From Urophycis tenuis (taxonomy: Eukaryota > Chordata > Actinopteri > Gadiformes > Phycidae): DNA of 64,000 nt. The stretch spans positions 10,041,332-10,105,331 of the forward strand of contig JAXIVH010000013.1 of NCBI GenBank assembly GCA_036785325.1, in the 5' to 3' direction. A program made the position numbers and the translations under genes. Shown piece by piece: positions 11,048 through 21,463 of this stretch. How positions within the stretch are numbered: the stretch's first letter is position 1; every line of letters begins with the position of its first letter. Below the pieces are notes generated by a model. That model was not told the DNA's origin, ran no database searches, and was given only the letters and a program-made list of their open reading frames with translations.

Positions 11048-12140
11048 CCTATACCAACCGGGTCGCGAGGACCTGGGGACTCAGCCCCAGCAACACCTCG
11101 CTGGCCAGCCGCATATAATACAGTGGTCCCCACAGACACTGCGGACGCCACATTCAGCCTATAAAACCTGGCGAATGTGCAAGGCACAGACCATAAGGCC
11201 GCCTCACAAATCTCCGCCATGGGCACGCCCTTCAGAGCAGCCCAAGAGGTAACCATGCCCCTTGTGGAGTGAGCCACCACACCCCCAGGGGCCGGCAGGC
11301 CTTGCCCCACATAGGCTGCAGATATCGCATCCACCACCCAGTGCGATAGGCGCTGCTTGGACAAAGGACGGCCCAATCTCTCCCCGCCGTAGCAGACAAA
11401 CAACCTTGTGCCTTCGCCCCTCAGCAGTCGAGTGCGGGTAACATAGGCACGCAATGCCCGAACCGGACACAGCGTGGTAAGGTCCTCAGACCCAGCAGCC
11501 GGATCCAGTGCGGCAATCCGGAGCTTCTGATTCACAGTCTGCGGTGTTATGACCTTGGGCAGAAATGCCGGATTAGGCCACAGGTCGACCCCTGAGCCAT
11601 CGGCCTTCCACCTCATACAGTCGGGACTGATTGACAGCGCCTGCAATTCCCCCACGCGTTTTGCCGAAGCAAGCGCCAGGAGGAGTGCAGTCTTGCGAGA
11701 CAGGGACCGGAGGTCAGACTGATCAATGGGTTCATATGGAGCCTTGGTCAGAGACTGCAATACCAGCGGGAGATCCCATGCGGGAGCTCGCAACACACGC
11801 GCAGGGCGCAGCCGATGGACACCATGCATGAAACTGATGACGTCCTCGTGCCTCCCCACCGGCCGCCCATCCACCTTCACATGGTGGAGGGAAATAGCCA
11901 CAACATAACCCCTTAGAGTGCTAGCTGCCCTGCCAGCATTCAGAAGGGACTGAAGAAAACGTAACATGACTAGAACAGGACAAGCGACAGGGTCCACCTG
12001 ATTCGTTCTGCACCAGGTAGCAAACGAATCCCACTTGTAGCCGTAGTTTACCCGAGCCCGAGTCGACAAGGCTCTGGCGTTCTGCATCGTGTCATGGACG
12101 CCCTCATCTAAGTCCCTAAAGAGGGGCTCCGGAGAGGCCA
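11038..12140 (-). CDS. Tyrosine recombinase of DIRS element 1
   Basis: About 360 residues of phage-integrase-type recombinase follow the RT frame in another frame. The core-binding part holds RARVNYGYKWDSFATWCRTN and TLRGYVVAISLHH. The catalytic part shows the first arginine in ASAKRVGELQAL, the H-x-x-R box in VVAHSTRGMVTSW and the nucleophilic tyrosine in FARFYRLNV, so the R..HxxR..Y set is present. The enzyme inserts the circular cDNA in place of a DDE integrase. The frame remains open upstream to 13626, but that part is the shadow of the RT/RNase H frame, so I start the product near the RT stop (12108-12110). Stop at 11038-11040. It appears intact. Confidence 0.88.
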
Positions 12141-14225
12141 CGCCCAGAGCTGCAGAAACGCCGGCTTGGGGTGCCAAATCAGACCCCTTGCCTGGGACAA
12201 AAGGTCTGCTCTGACTGGCAGAGGCCATGGAAATCCGGACACCAGCCGCAGCAGATCCGGAAACCAGTGTCTCCCTGGCCACCGGGGTGCAATCAGCAGA
12301 AGCCTGTAGCGGCCCAGTCTGACCCGATGCAACACCTGAGGAATCAGGGGCAACGGGGGAAAAGCATACAACAAACCGTCCGGCCACTCTGCGGACAGAG
12401 CATCCAGGCCCAAAGGCCCCCCTCGGCCCATCAGGGAGAACCATAGGTCGCAGTGAGCGTTCTCGCAAGTCGCAAACAGATCGGCTTGGGCCACGCCGAA
12501 ACGGGCCCACAGCTGCCAAATCACCTGTGGGTGAAGCCTCCATTCCATGGAAGGAGGCGCACCTCTGGACAACAAGTCCGCTGCCGTGTTCACCACACCT
12601 GGCACGTAAATCGCCCTGAGCGAAGCCAGGCGGGGTGCTGCCCAAAACAATAGCTCCTGGGACACCTGTAGACACCGAAGAGACTTCGTGCCCCCCTGAT
12701 GGTTTATGTAATAAACCGCAACCGTGTTGTCGGTTCTCACCAAGACGTGCCTGCCTCTGATGAAAGGGAGAAGAGCTCTGAGGGCAAGGTGGACCGCCCT
12801 TAGCTCCAACATATTGATGTGTTCGGCCGTCCATGGGGGAGACCAACGGCCTCTCACTGACCTGCCCTGCCACACAGCTCCCCAGCCTGTCAGGGAAGCA
12901 TCCGTTGTCACAACGACCCTCCTGAGAGGGAGGGTCTGCAGGGGGACCCCTTGTCTCAACATGTTCTTGTCCCTCCAAGGCCCCAGCGCCTGGAGACAAG
13001 ACCTTGTTACCATCAGCTTCACCCGCCTGTCCCGCTTGGGATCGAGACGGAAAGAGTTTAACCACCTTTGCAAAGGCCGAGCTCTGAGAAGGCCCAGCGG
13101 AATGACAGCCGTGGCCGAAGCAATCATTCCCAGCAGGCGCTGTACCAGACTCATCTGGACACGCTTGCCGAGACGGAAATGTGGTAGGAGAGAAAGGATC
13201 CGGAGAACCCTCTCCGGGGACAAAGAAACCCGCATGGCCACGGAATCCACCCATAGGCCCAGAAACAACGTTTGTTGCCTGGGCTCCAGATTGCCTTTCT
13301 TCAGATTGACTCGGAACCCGAGGGCCTGGATATAAGCCAGCACCCGCTGAGTATCCGCCACCACCTGGCTGCGTGACGGGGCCACTATCAGCCAGTCGTC
13401 CAGGTATGGTAATACCTTCAGACCCGACAGTTGAAGAGGGTGCAGGGCAGCCGCCACCACCCTCGTGAATACTCTTGGCGACAGCGACAGTCCAAATGGA
13501 AGCACCCTGAACTGATACGCCTGCCCCCGAAATGCGAACCTCAGAAATGGCCTGTGGCCCGGCCAGATTCTGACGTGGAAATATGCGTCCTTCAAGTCCA
13601 GAGTGGCGAACCACTCCCCTTGGCATATAGTCTGCAGGATGTCCCTGGTGGTCAACATCCTGAATGGCAACACTTTCACATAACGGTTCAGTCGTCTGAG
13701 GTCCAGGACTGGGCGGAATCCGCCGTCCTTTTTTGAAACCAGAAAATAGGTAGAATAAAACCCTGTCATCTGCTCTGCGGTACTCACTTTGGTAATGGCA
13801 CCCTTCCGCAGTAGAGTTGACACCTCCTACGCCAGGGCAGCTGCTTGGACAGGGTCCCTGACCATCGTCATGCGGACCCCCAGGAAAGGGGGCGTACGCC
13901 GTGGAAACTGGATCTTGTAGCCCCTGGCTACCGTATCCAGTACCCAGGGGTCTGATGTGTGCTCCACCCAGCTGTCCAAGCGGAGCTGGGAGAGCGGTTC
14001 GACGGCGGGCCCCAGCCCATCACATAGAGCCCCCCTGGCGCCCTCTGCCCCTGGCGGGACGGCGCCCTGAGGGCCTACCTCTGGGATTTCCCTTGGCCTG
14101 CTGTCCTCGGGACCGGGAACCATCCTGCTGCGGCACGCCGAAGGTCCGAAACGTCCCTTCGTGACGGTTGCCGCGTGCCCAGTGGCCAGGACGCTGCCCT
14201 TGAAAGGAGGGCCAGCGCGAGCCAC
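12108..14225 (-). CDS. Reverse transcriptase / RNase H of DIRS element 1 (one in-frame stop)
   Basis: The frame encodes the DIRS RT domain: FLVSKKDGGFRPVLDLRRLN, LDLKDAYFHV, LPFGLSLSPRVFTRV and the catalytic LPYLDDWLI. RNase H follows with TTDASLTGWGAVW, LELRAVHLAL and VRTDNTVAV, then an HIPGV-type block (YVPGVVNTAADLLSR) and a conserved tail ending in WHPKPAF...LWAWPL. The N-terminal part (WVLDTVARGYKIQF) is in the same frame, but a TAG at 13827-13829 separates it from the RT core; a single C-to-T change in CAG would explain it. Apart from this the protein is open. It overlaps gag at its 5' end. Confidence 0.88.
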
Positions 14226-15546
14226 CGTAAGACCCCAACCTGGATGTCACCGACCGGCGACCAGTCCGCCCACTGCGTTGGTCCTGGGTCTGGAGTTCGT
14301 GCTCATGGCGGTCCAGGACCCCCGGAGTGTCCGGATGGAACACCTGGGTTGGCACCACCGGCTTCTCCAGCAGCTCCTTCCTGACGTTGTCTGGCAACGT
14401 CGTCTGAGCCAACCAGACCTGACGGCGAGTCAACATAGCTGCACTCATTGCAGCCCCAATGTCCCGGGTCAGCTGAGCATGGATCGTCACCGCGGAAGCA
14501 AACAAATCCGAAGAGTCGCCGTCCACGTTATCGTACCTCCTGCGCAGGGCCGCCAGCATAATAGCCAGGGCATTCCCACAGCGCGCTGCACGTGCCGCTG
14601 CATTATAAGTGCGGGTCAGGTGCCGTTCAGTCGCCTGGCACAGCGACCAGGGACAGGCCGAGTTATCAGTCACCTTAGAAGGGTCCAGAGACGTCCATGC
14701 GGGCACATGCCGTCCGACTGACGGCATATCCCCCAACCCTGAATCAGGAGGATACGCCATCTTCGCCAGACCTCTACACCCAGCGTTGTAAAATGAATTA
14801 CTCATGGGTGTATTCCATCCCTTCATCAGCATATCTGAAAACTGCTGCGGTGCCGGAATAATAGGCTCCGAGCGAGGTTGGGACACCCCGTCCCAAATAC
14901 CCCCCGTAGGGATGGGTTTCGGGTCCGGTACAGTAATGCCAAGCACCTTCACTGCCGTCAAAACACGGTTCACCAGAGGTACGCTCCCCGTGTCCGACTC
15001 ATTATCCCTGGTGCTTCCTGCATCTGACACCACCTGGTCTGAATAGTGCCCAGACTGCCCACTGCCCGTAAGGGAGCCCTGAGCATACAAGGACATTTCG
15101 TCTGGGTCACGCTCTGGGAAGGTCTCCCCACTCACTGGGGACATATGTGAGGCGCTGAACCCTTCCCAACCGTTCATTAAGGGTTTTAATAGCCCTCAAC
15201 AGCTTCTCCTGATTACCTCCCCGAGGATCAGCAGATCTATGAGAGCGGTTAGAACGTCTATGTTTATGACCTGGGTCACTTGAATGGCGGTGCTGGTCAC
15301 CTGAATGCCGGCGTTTACGTGAACGTGAACGCCTAGAATGCCCGTGTTCCCGGTCCGGTACCTGAGACCGAGGCTCTTCCTGCCCCAGTCCAGCACGTCG
15401 GACCCTCTCAGCATAGGGCAAGTCCAATGCTCCATCGCAGGGGTCGTCAATGTCCCTCAGCAGATGAGCCTTACCCAAACACCTTGGACATTCCCTAGAC
15501 CCAGGAGAAACCGTGAAACAATTCAGGAGGTGATGTCGGCCACAGC
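14020..15546 (-). CDS. Gag-like protein of DIRS element 1 (two overlapping frames)
   Basis: From about 15546 a frame reads CFTVSPGSRECPRCLGKAHL (paired cysteines) and then an Arg/Ser/His-rich stretch, ending at 15107. A second frame takes over around 15177 (MNGWEGFSASHMSP) and runs to 14020 with FYNAGCRGLAKMAYP, CQATERHLTRTYNAAARA and an Arg/Gly-rich C-terminus (PARGRGRQGGSM). This matches the usual DIRS gag layout of N-terminal cysteines and C-terminal RG-rich tail, so I read the two frames as one gene with a frameshift or a short intron. No clear ATG precedes the cysteine block. The 3' end overlaps the RT frame. Confidence 0.7.
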
Positions 15547-16299
15547 CCTAGGCAGCACACGCGAACGTAGGCAAGGGATGACCAGAAAACCACAGACCCA
15601 CCAGCTGCGAACAGCCAGTACCAGGGCAAGGTGATAAGACTGACAGTCAAACTGAAAATAGTAAAAACTAACCCCCAAACTGGACGCGAACGAACCCGGG
15701 GATTAGTGGAACACACAGTAGTAAAACCAGCTGCAAACAGCGGTCAGTATAACTTAAACTGAAATAACACAGCTCTCTACCTCCTAACAATACACAGATG
15801 TAAGAGGGATACTGTACATGAATCAAAAAACGTTGTCAACAGCAACGTGATAATTACCACCAACACTCACGCGAACAGGGGCTAGTGATGTAACACATAA
15901 ACACCCAGTCCGAAGACGGGATTACAACCAAAGCCCGGCAATACTGCGTACAGCGCCCAAGGGCTAACCACTTAACTCAAAAACACAGCGAGCCACAACG
16001 GCCGCTTGGTCCGCCGGACCAGAGCCCACCTGGAGGGGGTCCCCCCCGCAGGTAGCAACACAAACACGCTAACAGTCCTTAGCTCGACAGGCGAAGTTAC
16101 TGCAGCAACAAAAACAGCGGCAAAGTCACACTGCACAACCCACAGGGGCTCAAGGCGCCTGCACTTAACAGAGTGTACGGGTTGACAACAGCAGCGTGAC
16201 AAACTGTAAATACAGACTTCCAACACAACGTAAGTGAAACGGGTACTCACCGATACTTACCGTGCGGTCTCTCTCAGCATAAAGGCGAGTAGAGGTAAG

Positions 16300-16440
16300 A
16301 GGATGCGGCGCGCTTACTGGGCATACTTTATGGTAAGCCACGCCTCCTTCCGGGTCACGTGGTCGTGACAATGTGTGATTTAATCTCGGTATAGGTGACG
16401 ATGAGGGCATCATCCATAATTATGACCGTAGTGACGGTCA
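16300..16440 (-). repeat. DIRS element 1, right inverted terminal repeat
   Basis: Inverted copy of about 10763-10900. Beyond it 16441-16460 forms the outermost end, which is represented only in the internal complementary region. The interval 15547-16299 is the 5' untranslated part of the element. Confidence 0.85.
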
Positions 16441-17121
16441 GAAGTGAGGGCGAAATAGATCACCGTGTGCTCCTTTCCTACGGCTACAACCAGTGACGGC
16501 GGCTTGTCGCACAACGTACGAAAGCACCCCTATATGCGCTGTACGATGACGTGCCCATTGTGCCCACAGGTGGGTGCAATTAACGGGAGCCTAATGCGTA
16601 CCCATGCTCACACATATTCCTTTTTTTATAACAAACATACTTATTTATATATTTCTGAAATAGAAAGTAGAAAAATACTAAATGCAAGACACAATAAATA
16701 ATTAAACTGCGTAGCAGCACCCATCAATGGCGGCCATCAAATTCAACACACCACGTTGTCCCGTTTTCGGACAAAATGAACTTAGAACGTAAACGTCTTG
16801 TGACATTAAACACACAGTGCGACATTAAATACACAGTACAACAATTATTACCTGCAATGAGTGGTAGATAGACACACGCATATAACATATGTGGTTCAGC
16901 ACCTTCACTGGATTCAACGTCTACAGAAGGAAATAACATTGACTTCAGCGCAAAACAATAACGCTATTAACGTGAGCAACAACTAATGTAAAACGAAAAT
17001 GCAGAAGATAGTATATCGACAGATAGTAAATCAACAACTGCCATTTTCGTGACTGCATCTTACAGAAATCTCACGTTAGCTTTAGTGTACTTTTGCGGAG
17101 CAACATCAGACCGCGGCTTAC

Positions 17122-17153
17122 CCCAAGCAGAGAGCTGGAAGACTGCTAGGAGC
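17122..17153. repeat. 32-bp direct repeat, right copy
   Basis: One mismatch to 9812-9843, same orientation. The flanks 16461-17121 and 17154-17344 contain no recognisable gene. Confidence 0.7.
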
Positions 17154-17344
17154 GTCCGGGTTGCGGTCATATATATAAACTTTCAGGCGCCAGTAGATAG
17201 GTGCAATTGAACCTCTCATTGCAGGGCAAAACAATATACAGACTATATACATATTTCAGCAGGGATTTCAATAAAATAATCTAAGTATTATTTATACCCG
17301 TTACATATGTTTTATTAGGCCTACTGTAGGTAGCACTTTATAAT

Positions 17345-17630
17345 AACTACTCCATATTAAGCATTTATTAAGCCATTGGTTAAGTCTTATCAAATACTTT
17401 GTTAATCATTTGTCCCTTAATTGTTTAGCATCAGTTAATCATTATTAAACACATTTATTAATGGTTTGTGTGTGATGAATATGGCTATCTAACTAATCCT
17501 ATTACGCATTTATTAAGCATTGGTAAGTCTTAGTTAACTCTGTTAATCATTTTTCCCTTAATTATTTTTTCATCAGTTAATCATTAAAAAACATATGTTA
17601 ATGTTTTGTGTGTGGTGAATATGGCTATCA
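17345..17630. repeat. AT-rich tandem repeat, two units of about 143 bp
   Basis: Units starting near 17367 and 17509 share TTTATTAAGC, TTAATCATTT, CCCTTAATT, CATCAGTTAATCATTA and TGTGTG(A/T)TGAATATGGCTATC in the same order. No coding content. Confidence 0.65.
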
Positions 17631-17945
17631 AAATAATACCTTCAAACCATTTTTTTGTACTTAAAAATTATTAACCAGCTATTCCCAAATGTATCTTATA
17701 ATTAACCCACTTAATTAATAAATTATGTGTTACTCAATTCTTAATGTGGTATTTTTCCCATTATTAACCAGTTGCTAAGCATTTGTACATGGTAAGTAAG
17801 TTTAGGCTTACTTGACTACCCTTCGTGGATGCCATATTTGACCGAACATCATTAAAAGTAGTTTGTGTATGAATAAATGTTTTACAGATACTTACCAAAA
17901 ATGGGATTCATGATCAACTCGAGTTATAACTGGATAGTTAAAAAG

Positions 17946-18225
17946 TGAGGCTTGTCTATGCTTTACAAAACATTTACAAATGACTTGTTAAGGCTTGCTC
18001 ATGATTAATTCAAGAGTAATAACTGGTTAGTTAAGTAAATTTTGGGAGCTCATCTAAAGTGTGACTTGTGTATGCTTTACAAAACATTTACAAACTACTT
18101 GTTAAGGCTCACTCATGATTAACTCAATAGTCATAACTGGTTACTTAAGTATATTTTGGGAGCTCATCTAAAGTGAGACTTGTCTATGCTTTACAAAACA
18201 TTTACAAATTACTTATTAAGGCTTG
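17946..18225. repeat. Tandem repeat, about 2.5 units of ~114 bp
   Basis: The block CTATGCTTTACAAAACATTT ... CTTGTTAAGGC ... TAACTGGTTA ... TTTTGGGAGCTCATCTAAAG occurs twice in full and a third time in part; a more diverged unit precedes at about 17870. The sequence is AT-rich and non-coding. Confidence 0.75.
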
Positions 18226-18451
18226 CATTACTTAAAAGACATTCAACGACAGGAGAAGTCATGAAACCACACCATAGTGACAGAAAATATAAAATATTTA
18301 TTTGAATATTGATCATTCAACACAAAAGAATATGCCACTGGTGGCCACTGATAAACTGCTCATGAGCAATGTTACAGACTAATAAAATTATGACAAAAAA
18401 TTCAAACTGTCAATACAAAAAAAATTCTTTAAAGTGTAACGTGGCATAATG

Positions 18452-18762
18452 TCAAGCCACCCAACCTTCAGGGGATTCAAATATGCTGCATTCCAATACC
18501 CTTCCCTTTCTCTTCAGTGGGAGAAGTTTGCCATTGGTTTTAAACAAGGCAACCTTGTCAGCAAGCTCCTGGTCCTGCCTCAACTGCAGCAGAACACTGT
18601 GCAGCAAAGTCGCTTAATTTGCTCCTAACACCCCTAGTTTTCATCACGTCGGTGTAGGTGGATGGAGCCACAATAAAGAGCTCCGCAATTGGAGCATTTT
18701 GTACAACTGTGTTGCGGTCAATACCAATGCGTTTGAAAGCATCTGACATGGTACCCAGCCGC
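18452..18762 (-). pseudogene. CCDC106-like repeat-family gene, C-terminal exon (frameshifted)
   Basis: The minus strand reads AFKRIGIDRNTVVQNAPIAE, LFIVAPSTY and LSDFAAQCSAAV; after a 1-nt shift near 18585 it continues with RQDQELADKVALF and GKLLPLKRKGR to a TGA at 18452-18454. This is the C-terminal pattern of the many 'coiled-coil domain-containing protein 106-like' genes of teleosts, which behave like mobile-element genes. The exon is cut on its upstream side by the 3' tail of an L2-type LINE. A matching upstream exon sits at 20726-20955, on the other side of the LINE. Confidence 0.65.
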
Positions 18763-20077
18763 TTATAGTGTCAAAGTCAAAGTCAAAGTCAAATTTATTT
18801 GTATAGCACAATTTACAGACGGCTAAGCCGCACCAAAGTGCTTCACAGTAAAAGATGCATAAAAATAAAAACAAGATCACAGGGCAAGACACAGATAAAA
18901 AGATAAAAAGACAGAATAATAAAAAATAAAAATAAAAATAAAATAAAAAGTAAGTGAAAAAAAAAATAATAAATAGAATAGAAAATAAAGGGGGGACCCT
19001 AACCGAACGCCAGTGAAAAGAGGTGCGTCTTTAGTAGGGATTTAAAACTATATATAGACTGGGCTGCCCGGATGTGGAGAGGGAGGCGGTTCCAAAGACT
19101 GGGGGCCGCTATGGCAAAGGCTCTGTCCCCTTTGGTTTTGAGCCTGGACCTGGGCACTTCCAGCAATAGTTGGTCAGCTGACCGTAGTGCTCTAGAGGGG
19201 ATATGGTGGTGGAGGAGGTCAGACAAGTATGGGGGGGCCAAACCATGGAGGGATTTGAATACAGTAAGTAGGAGTTTGAAATCGATGCGGTAGCGGATGG
19301 GGAGCCAGTGAAGTGATGCGAGAACCGGGGTGATATGATCACGTTTTTTTGTACAGGTGAGAAGTCGGGCGGCAGAGTTCTGAACCAACTGCAGGCGGCG
19401 GATCTGGGATTTGTCGATGCCAGAATATAGGGCATTGCAGTAGTCCAGTTGTGAAGAGATAAAGGCATGGATGACTCTCTCTAGAGCACTACGGGGCAGG
19501 TAGGCTTTGGTCTTTGCTAGGGTTCTTAGGTGGAAAAAGCTTTTTCTGACTACAGCACTAACCTGCTGTTCAAATTTAAAGGCACTGTCGAAGATAACGC
19601 CCAGGTTTCTGACCGAAGGCTTGATTTTGGAGGCAAGAGGGCCCAGGGCAATGGTGGAAAAAGCTGGAGGAGTTTTGCCAAAGACAATTATCTCAGTCTT
19701 CTGTTCATTTAGGTTGAGGAAATTTGCACTCATCCATGCCTTGATGTCGGCCAGACAGTCAAGCAATGATTGTAGCGCAGCCTGACCATCAGCCTTTAGG
19801 GGGAGATATAGCTGAACGTCATCGGCAAAGCAGTGGAAGGAGATGAAGTGGCTGCGCAGGATTTCCCCTAAGGGTAGAATGTACAACAGGAAAAGGATAG
19901 GACCCAGTATAGAGCCTTGAGGGACCCCGCACGTGAGGGGGGCACCAGAAGAGACATAGTCTCCGAGCTGTACAGAGAATGTCCTGTCGGCCAGATAGGA
20001 CTGAAGGAGTTTTAGGGCTAAGCCTTTGATGCCTATACGGTGTTCAAGCCGAGACAATAGTGATGCAGGACCTTATA
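18763..20077 (-). mobile_element. 5'-truncated L2-type LINE
   Basis: Non-LTR retrotransposon copy on the minus strand. Its 3' end shows the typical tail CTATACAAATAAATTTGAC followed by about three CTTTGA-type hexamers at 18767-18797. The 5' break lies near 20077, where an in-frame stop is reached. The insertion separates two exons of a CCDC106-like gene copy. No target duplication could be defined with confidence. Confidence 0.8.
18999..20057 (-). CDS. LINE reverse transcriptase, C-terminal part
   Basis: 352 codons open without interruption. RT motifs: GVPQGSILGPILFLLY and the catalytic HCFADDVQLYL. Downstream lie NLGVIFDS, QLDYCNALYSGI, NSAARLLT and ITPVLASLHWLPI, the common C-terminal extension of L2-like RTs of fish, ending FGWN-like (SLWNRLPLHIR) and HLFSLAFG. 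The endonuclease and first RT motifs are lost by 5' truncation, so it cannot be autonomous. Clade assignment is from memory of the family. Confidence 0.85.
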   Translation of the reverse strand: MSRLEHRIGIKGLALKLLQSYLADRTFSVQLGDYVSSGAPLTCGVPQGSILGPILFLLYILPLGEILRSHFISFHCFADDVQLYLPLKADGQAALQSLLDCLADIKAWMSANFLNLNEQKTEIIVFGKTPPAFSTIALGPLASKIKPSVRNLGVIFDSAFKFEQQVSAVVRKSFFHLRTLAKTKAYLPRSALERVIHAFISSQLDYCNALYSGIDKSQIRRLQLVQNSAARLLTCTKKRDHITPVLASLHWLPIRYRIDFKLLLTVFKSLHGLAPPYLSDLLHHHIPSRALRSADQLLLEVPRSRLKTKGDRAFAIAAPSLWNRLPLHIRAAQSIYSFKSLLKTHLFSLAFG

Positions 20078-20725
20078 TCTCTGAACTACTTGGTCAGGCT
20101 TCCGGGCTGCAATTTACAGAACAAGATTAAGATTTTGCTGATATATTACAGCATTCAAAGACACACATATGGATGCACAGTCACGCACATAGCTTGCACA
20201 CATACACTACACCAGAGGTCTCCATCAAGTTGGAAAAAATGTTATCTCAAAAAGTGAAACTCTTACAAAAATGACAAATAGATAGCACAGGTCACCATTT
20301 ACAGACCTACGCACCAATGGTTGAATGAAGTTTCTACGTTAAACAGTTGAAGCTGAATTAATTGCACAAATTTGGTTAGAAGAGGAATAATATGGTATAA
20401 AAAAAAAAATGACGAACATTACAGTGCATTGCTCTGCATGTACTGTAATAAGAAACCAACGAAGGACAATACAGTGCATTGTTCTGCATGCACTGTAATA
20501 AGAAGGTTGGATAACAGTACAGTGCATGCATTATAATAATAGCATGGGGCTTGTATGTAAGTGACAGCAGAGTGCACTATGTCAAGTCATGTTATTACCA
20601 ACAATAACACATACAATGTCACATCGTATTGGAAGAGCCAGCCTGGAGAACACAACATACAGCAGAGCTCAGCAGGAATAAACTGAAAATCAGGTGAGTG
20701 AAGAAGATTGAAATGATTGTTTTAC
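20078..20725. other. AT-rich intron-like stretch, no gene
   Basis: Between the LINE and the upstream CCDC106-like exon. It includes short repeats of TACAGTGCATTGCTCTGCATG type at 20420-20530 (three imperfect copies). No coding potential recognised. Confidence 0.45.
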
Positions 20726-20955
20726 CTCTTTGCAATGTTTTTGATTCTCTTTTTTCCTTCTTTGGTTGTTTCTTCTTCCCTTTCCCCTTCTTCCTTTTCT
20801 TGTCCTCTGATGAGGATGTGGCAGATGACAAATCAGAGTCAGAGCAATTATCCACTGAGGTCTCTGAAGATGAAGATATAGTTGTCTGGATACTGCTGGT
20901 CCCTGTGCTCCTGGCTGCATTGGTTTCCTCTCTTCCTCTAAGAGGAAGGTTAACT
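20726..20955 (-). pseudogene. CCDC106-like gene copy, upstream exon
   Basis: Minus-strand frame with a Ser/Thr/acidic part (TTISSSSETSVDNCSDSDLS, ATSSSEDKK) followed by a lysine-rich stretch, ending in a good splice donor (GAG/GTAAAA at 20726/20725). Acidic-serine then lysine-rich composition fits the middle part of CCDC106-like proteins. The frame meets a stop immediately upstream of 20955, and DIRS element 2 begins at about 20977, so nothing further upstream remains in place. Confidence 0.5.
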
Positions 20956-21192
20956 TAACATTTGGAATACTTGAAATGAAGGTTACGTCTGTAACCGCGG
21001 TTTTATGAACTAAGGGACTATGCTAGTCACAACTAATGGGATATCCTTCCGCTTGCGGCAGGATGAGTCGAGGCAGAATTTCAGAGTATATCCGTGCAAC
21101 GGGTGTGGTAAGTCCCCCCCAAGTATAAATACCTAATAGTACCACATCTCCACCTCAAGACTTCCTGAGGCTATAAGGGGAGCAACAGCTTG

Positions 21193-21283
21193 ACTAGCAT
21201 AGTCCCTTAGTTCATAGAACCGTGGTTACAGACGTAACCTTCATTCTATTTCACAACGGGACTATGCTGGTCACAACTAATGG
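21193..21283. repeat. DIRS element 2, internal complementary region
   Basis: 21193-21243 is the reverse complement of about 20977-21030 (three mismatches); 21244-21283 is the reverse complement of about 26032-26071 (a few mismatches). Same architecture as in element 1. Confidence 0.85.
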
Positions 21284-21463
21284 GATGACAATCCCAGAGT
21301 AGGTTGGTTCCCTTAGAAAGAAAGAACGTAGACAAACTTGCTTGATTCACACAATCTTATTGAACCAAGTCAGCAAATACAATACAGCAATACCGAACTC
21401 ATTGCTGAGAAAGCACAGAGGATTGCAGTATAGCTGAACCCACTCCCTGAGGTGCAGCGACAT

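Larger units (their letters stand above)
10721..16460 (-). mobile_element. Near-complete DIRS-type tyrosine-recombinase retrotransposon
   Basis: A 5.74-kb element with all DIRS hallmarks: gag, RT-RNase H and tyrosine recombinase in overlapping minus-strand frames; outer inverted repeats (about 10763-10900 against 16300-16440); and an internal complementary region at 10942-11047. The internal region consists of the reverse complement of the left end joined directly to the reverse complement of the right end (junction 10996/10997), which fixes the ends at 10721 and 16460. No target-site duplication is visible, as expected for recombinase-mediated insertion. Damage seen: one TAG in the RT frame and a frame change in gag. 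Confidence 0.92.

Noticed and set aside
12141..13626. Upstream 495 codons of the long frame that ends in the DIRS recombinase
   Set aside because: It lies antiphase over the RT/RNase H frame, has a proline/glycine/arginine-rich composition without motifs, and is open because of the codon bias of the RT gene. Only the part after the RT stop is recombinase.
17345..18225. CRISPR-like or prokaryotic repeat array
   Set aside because: The units are long, AT-rich and continuous without unique spacers, and the genome is vertebrate.
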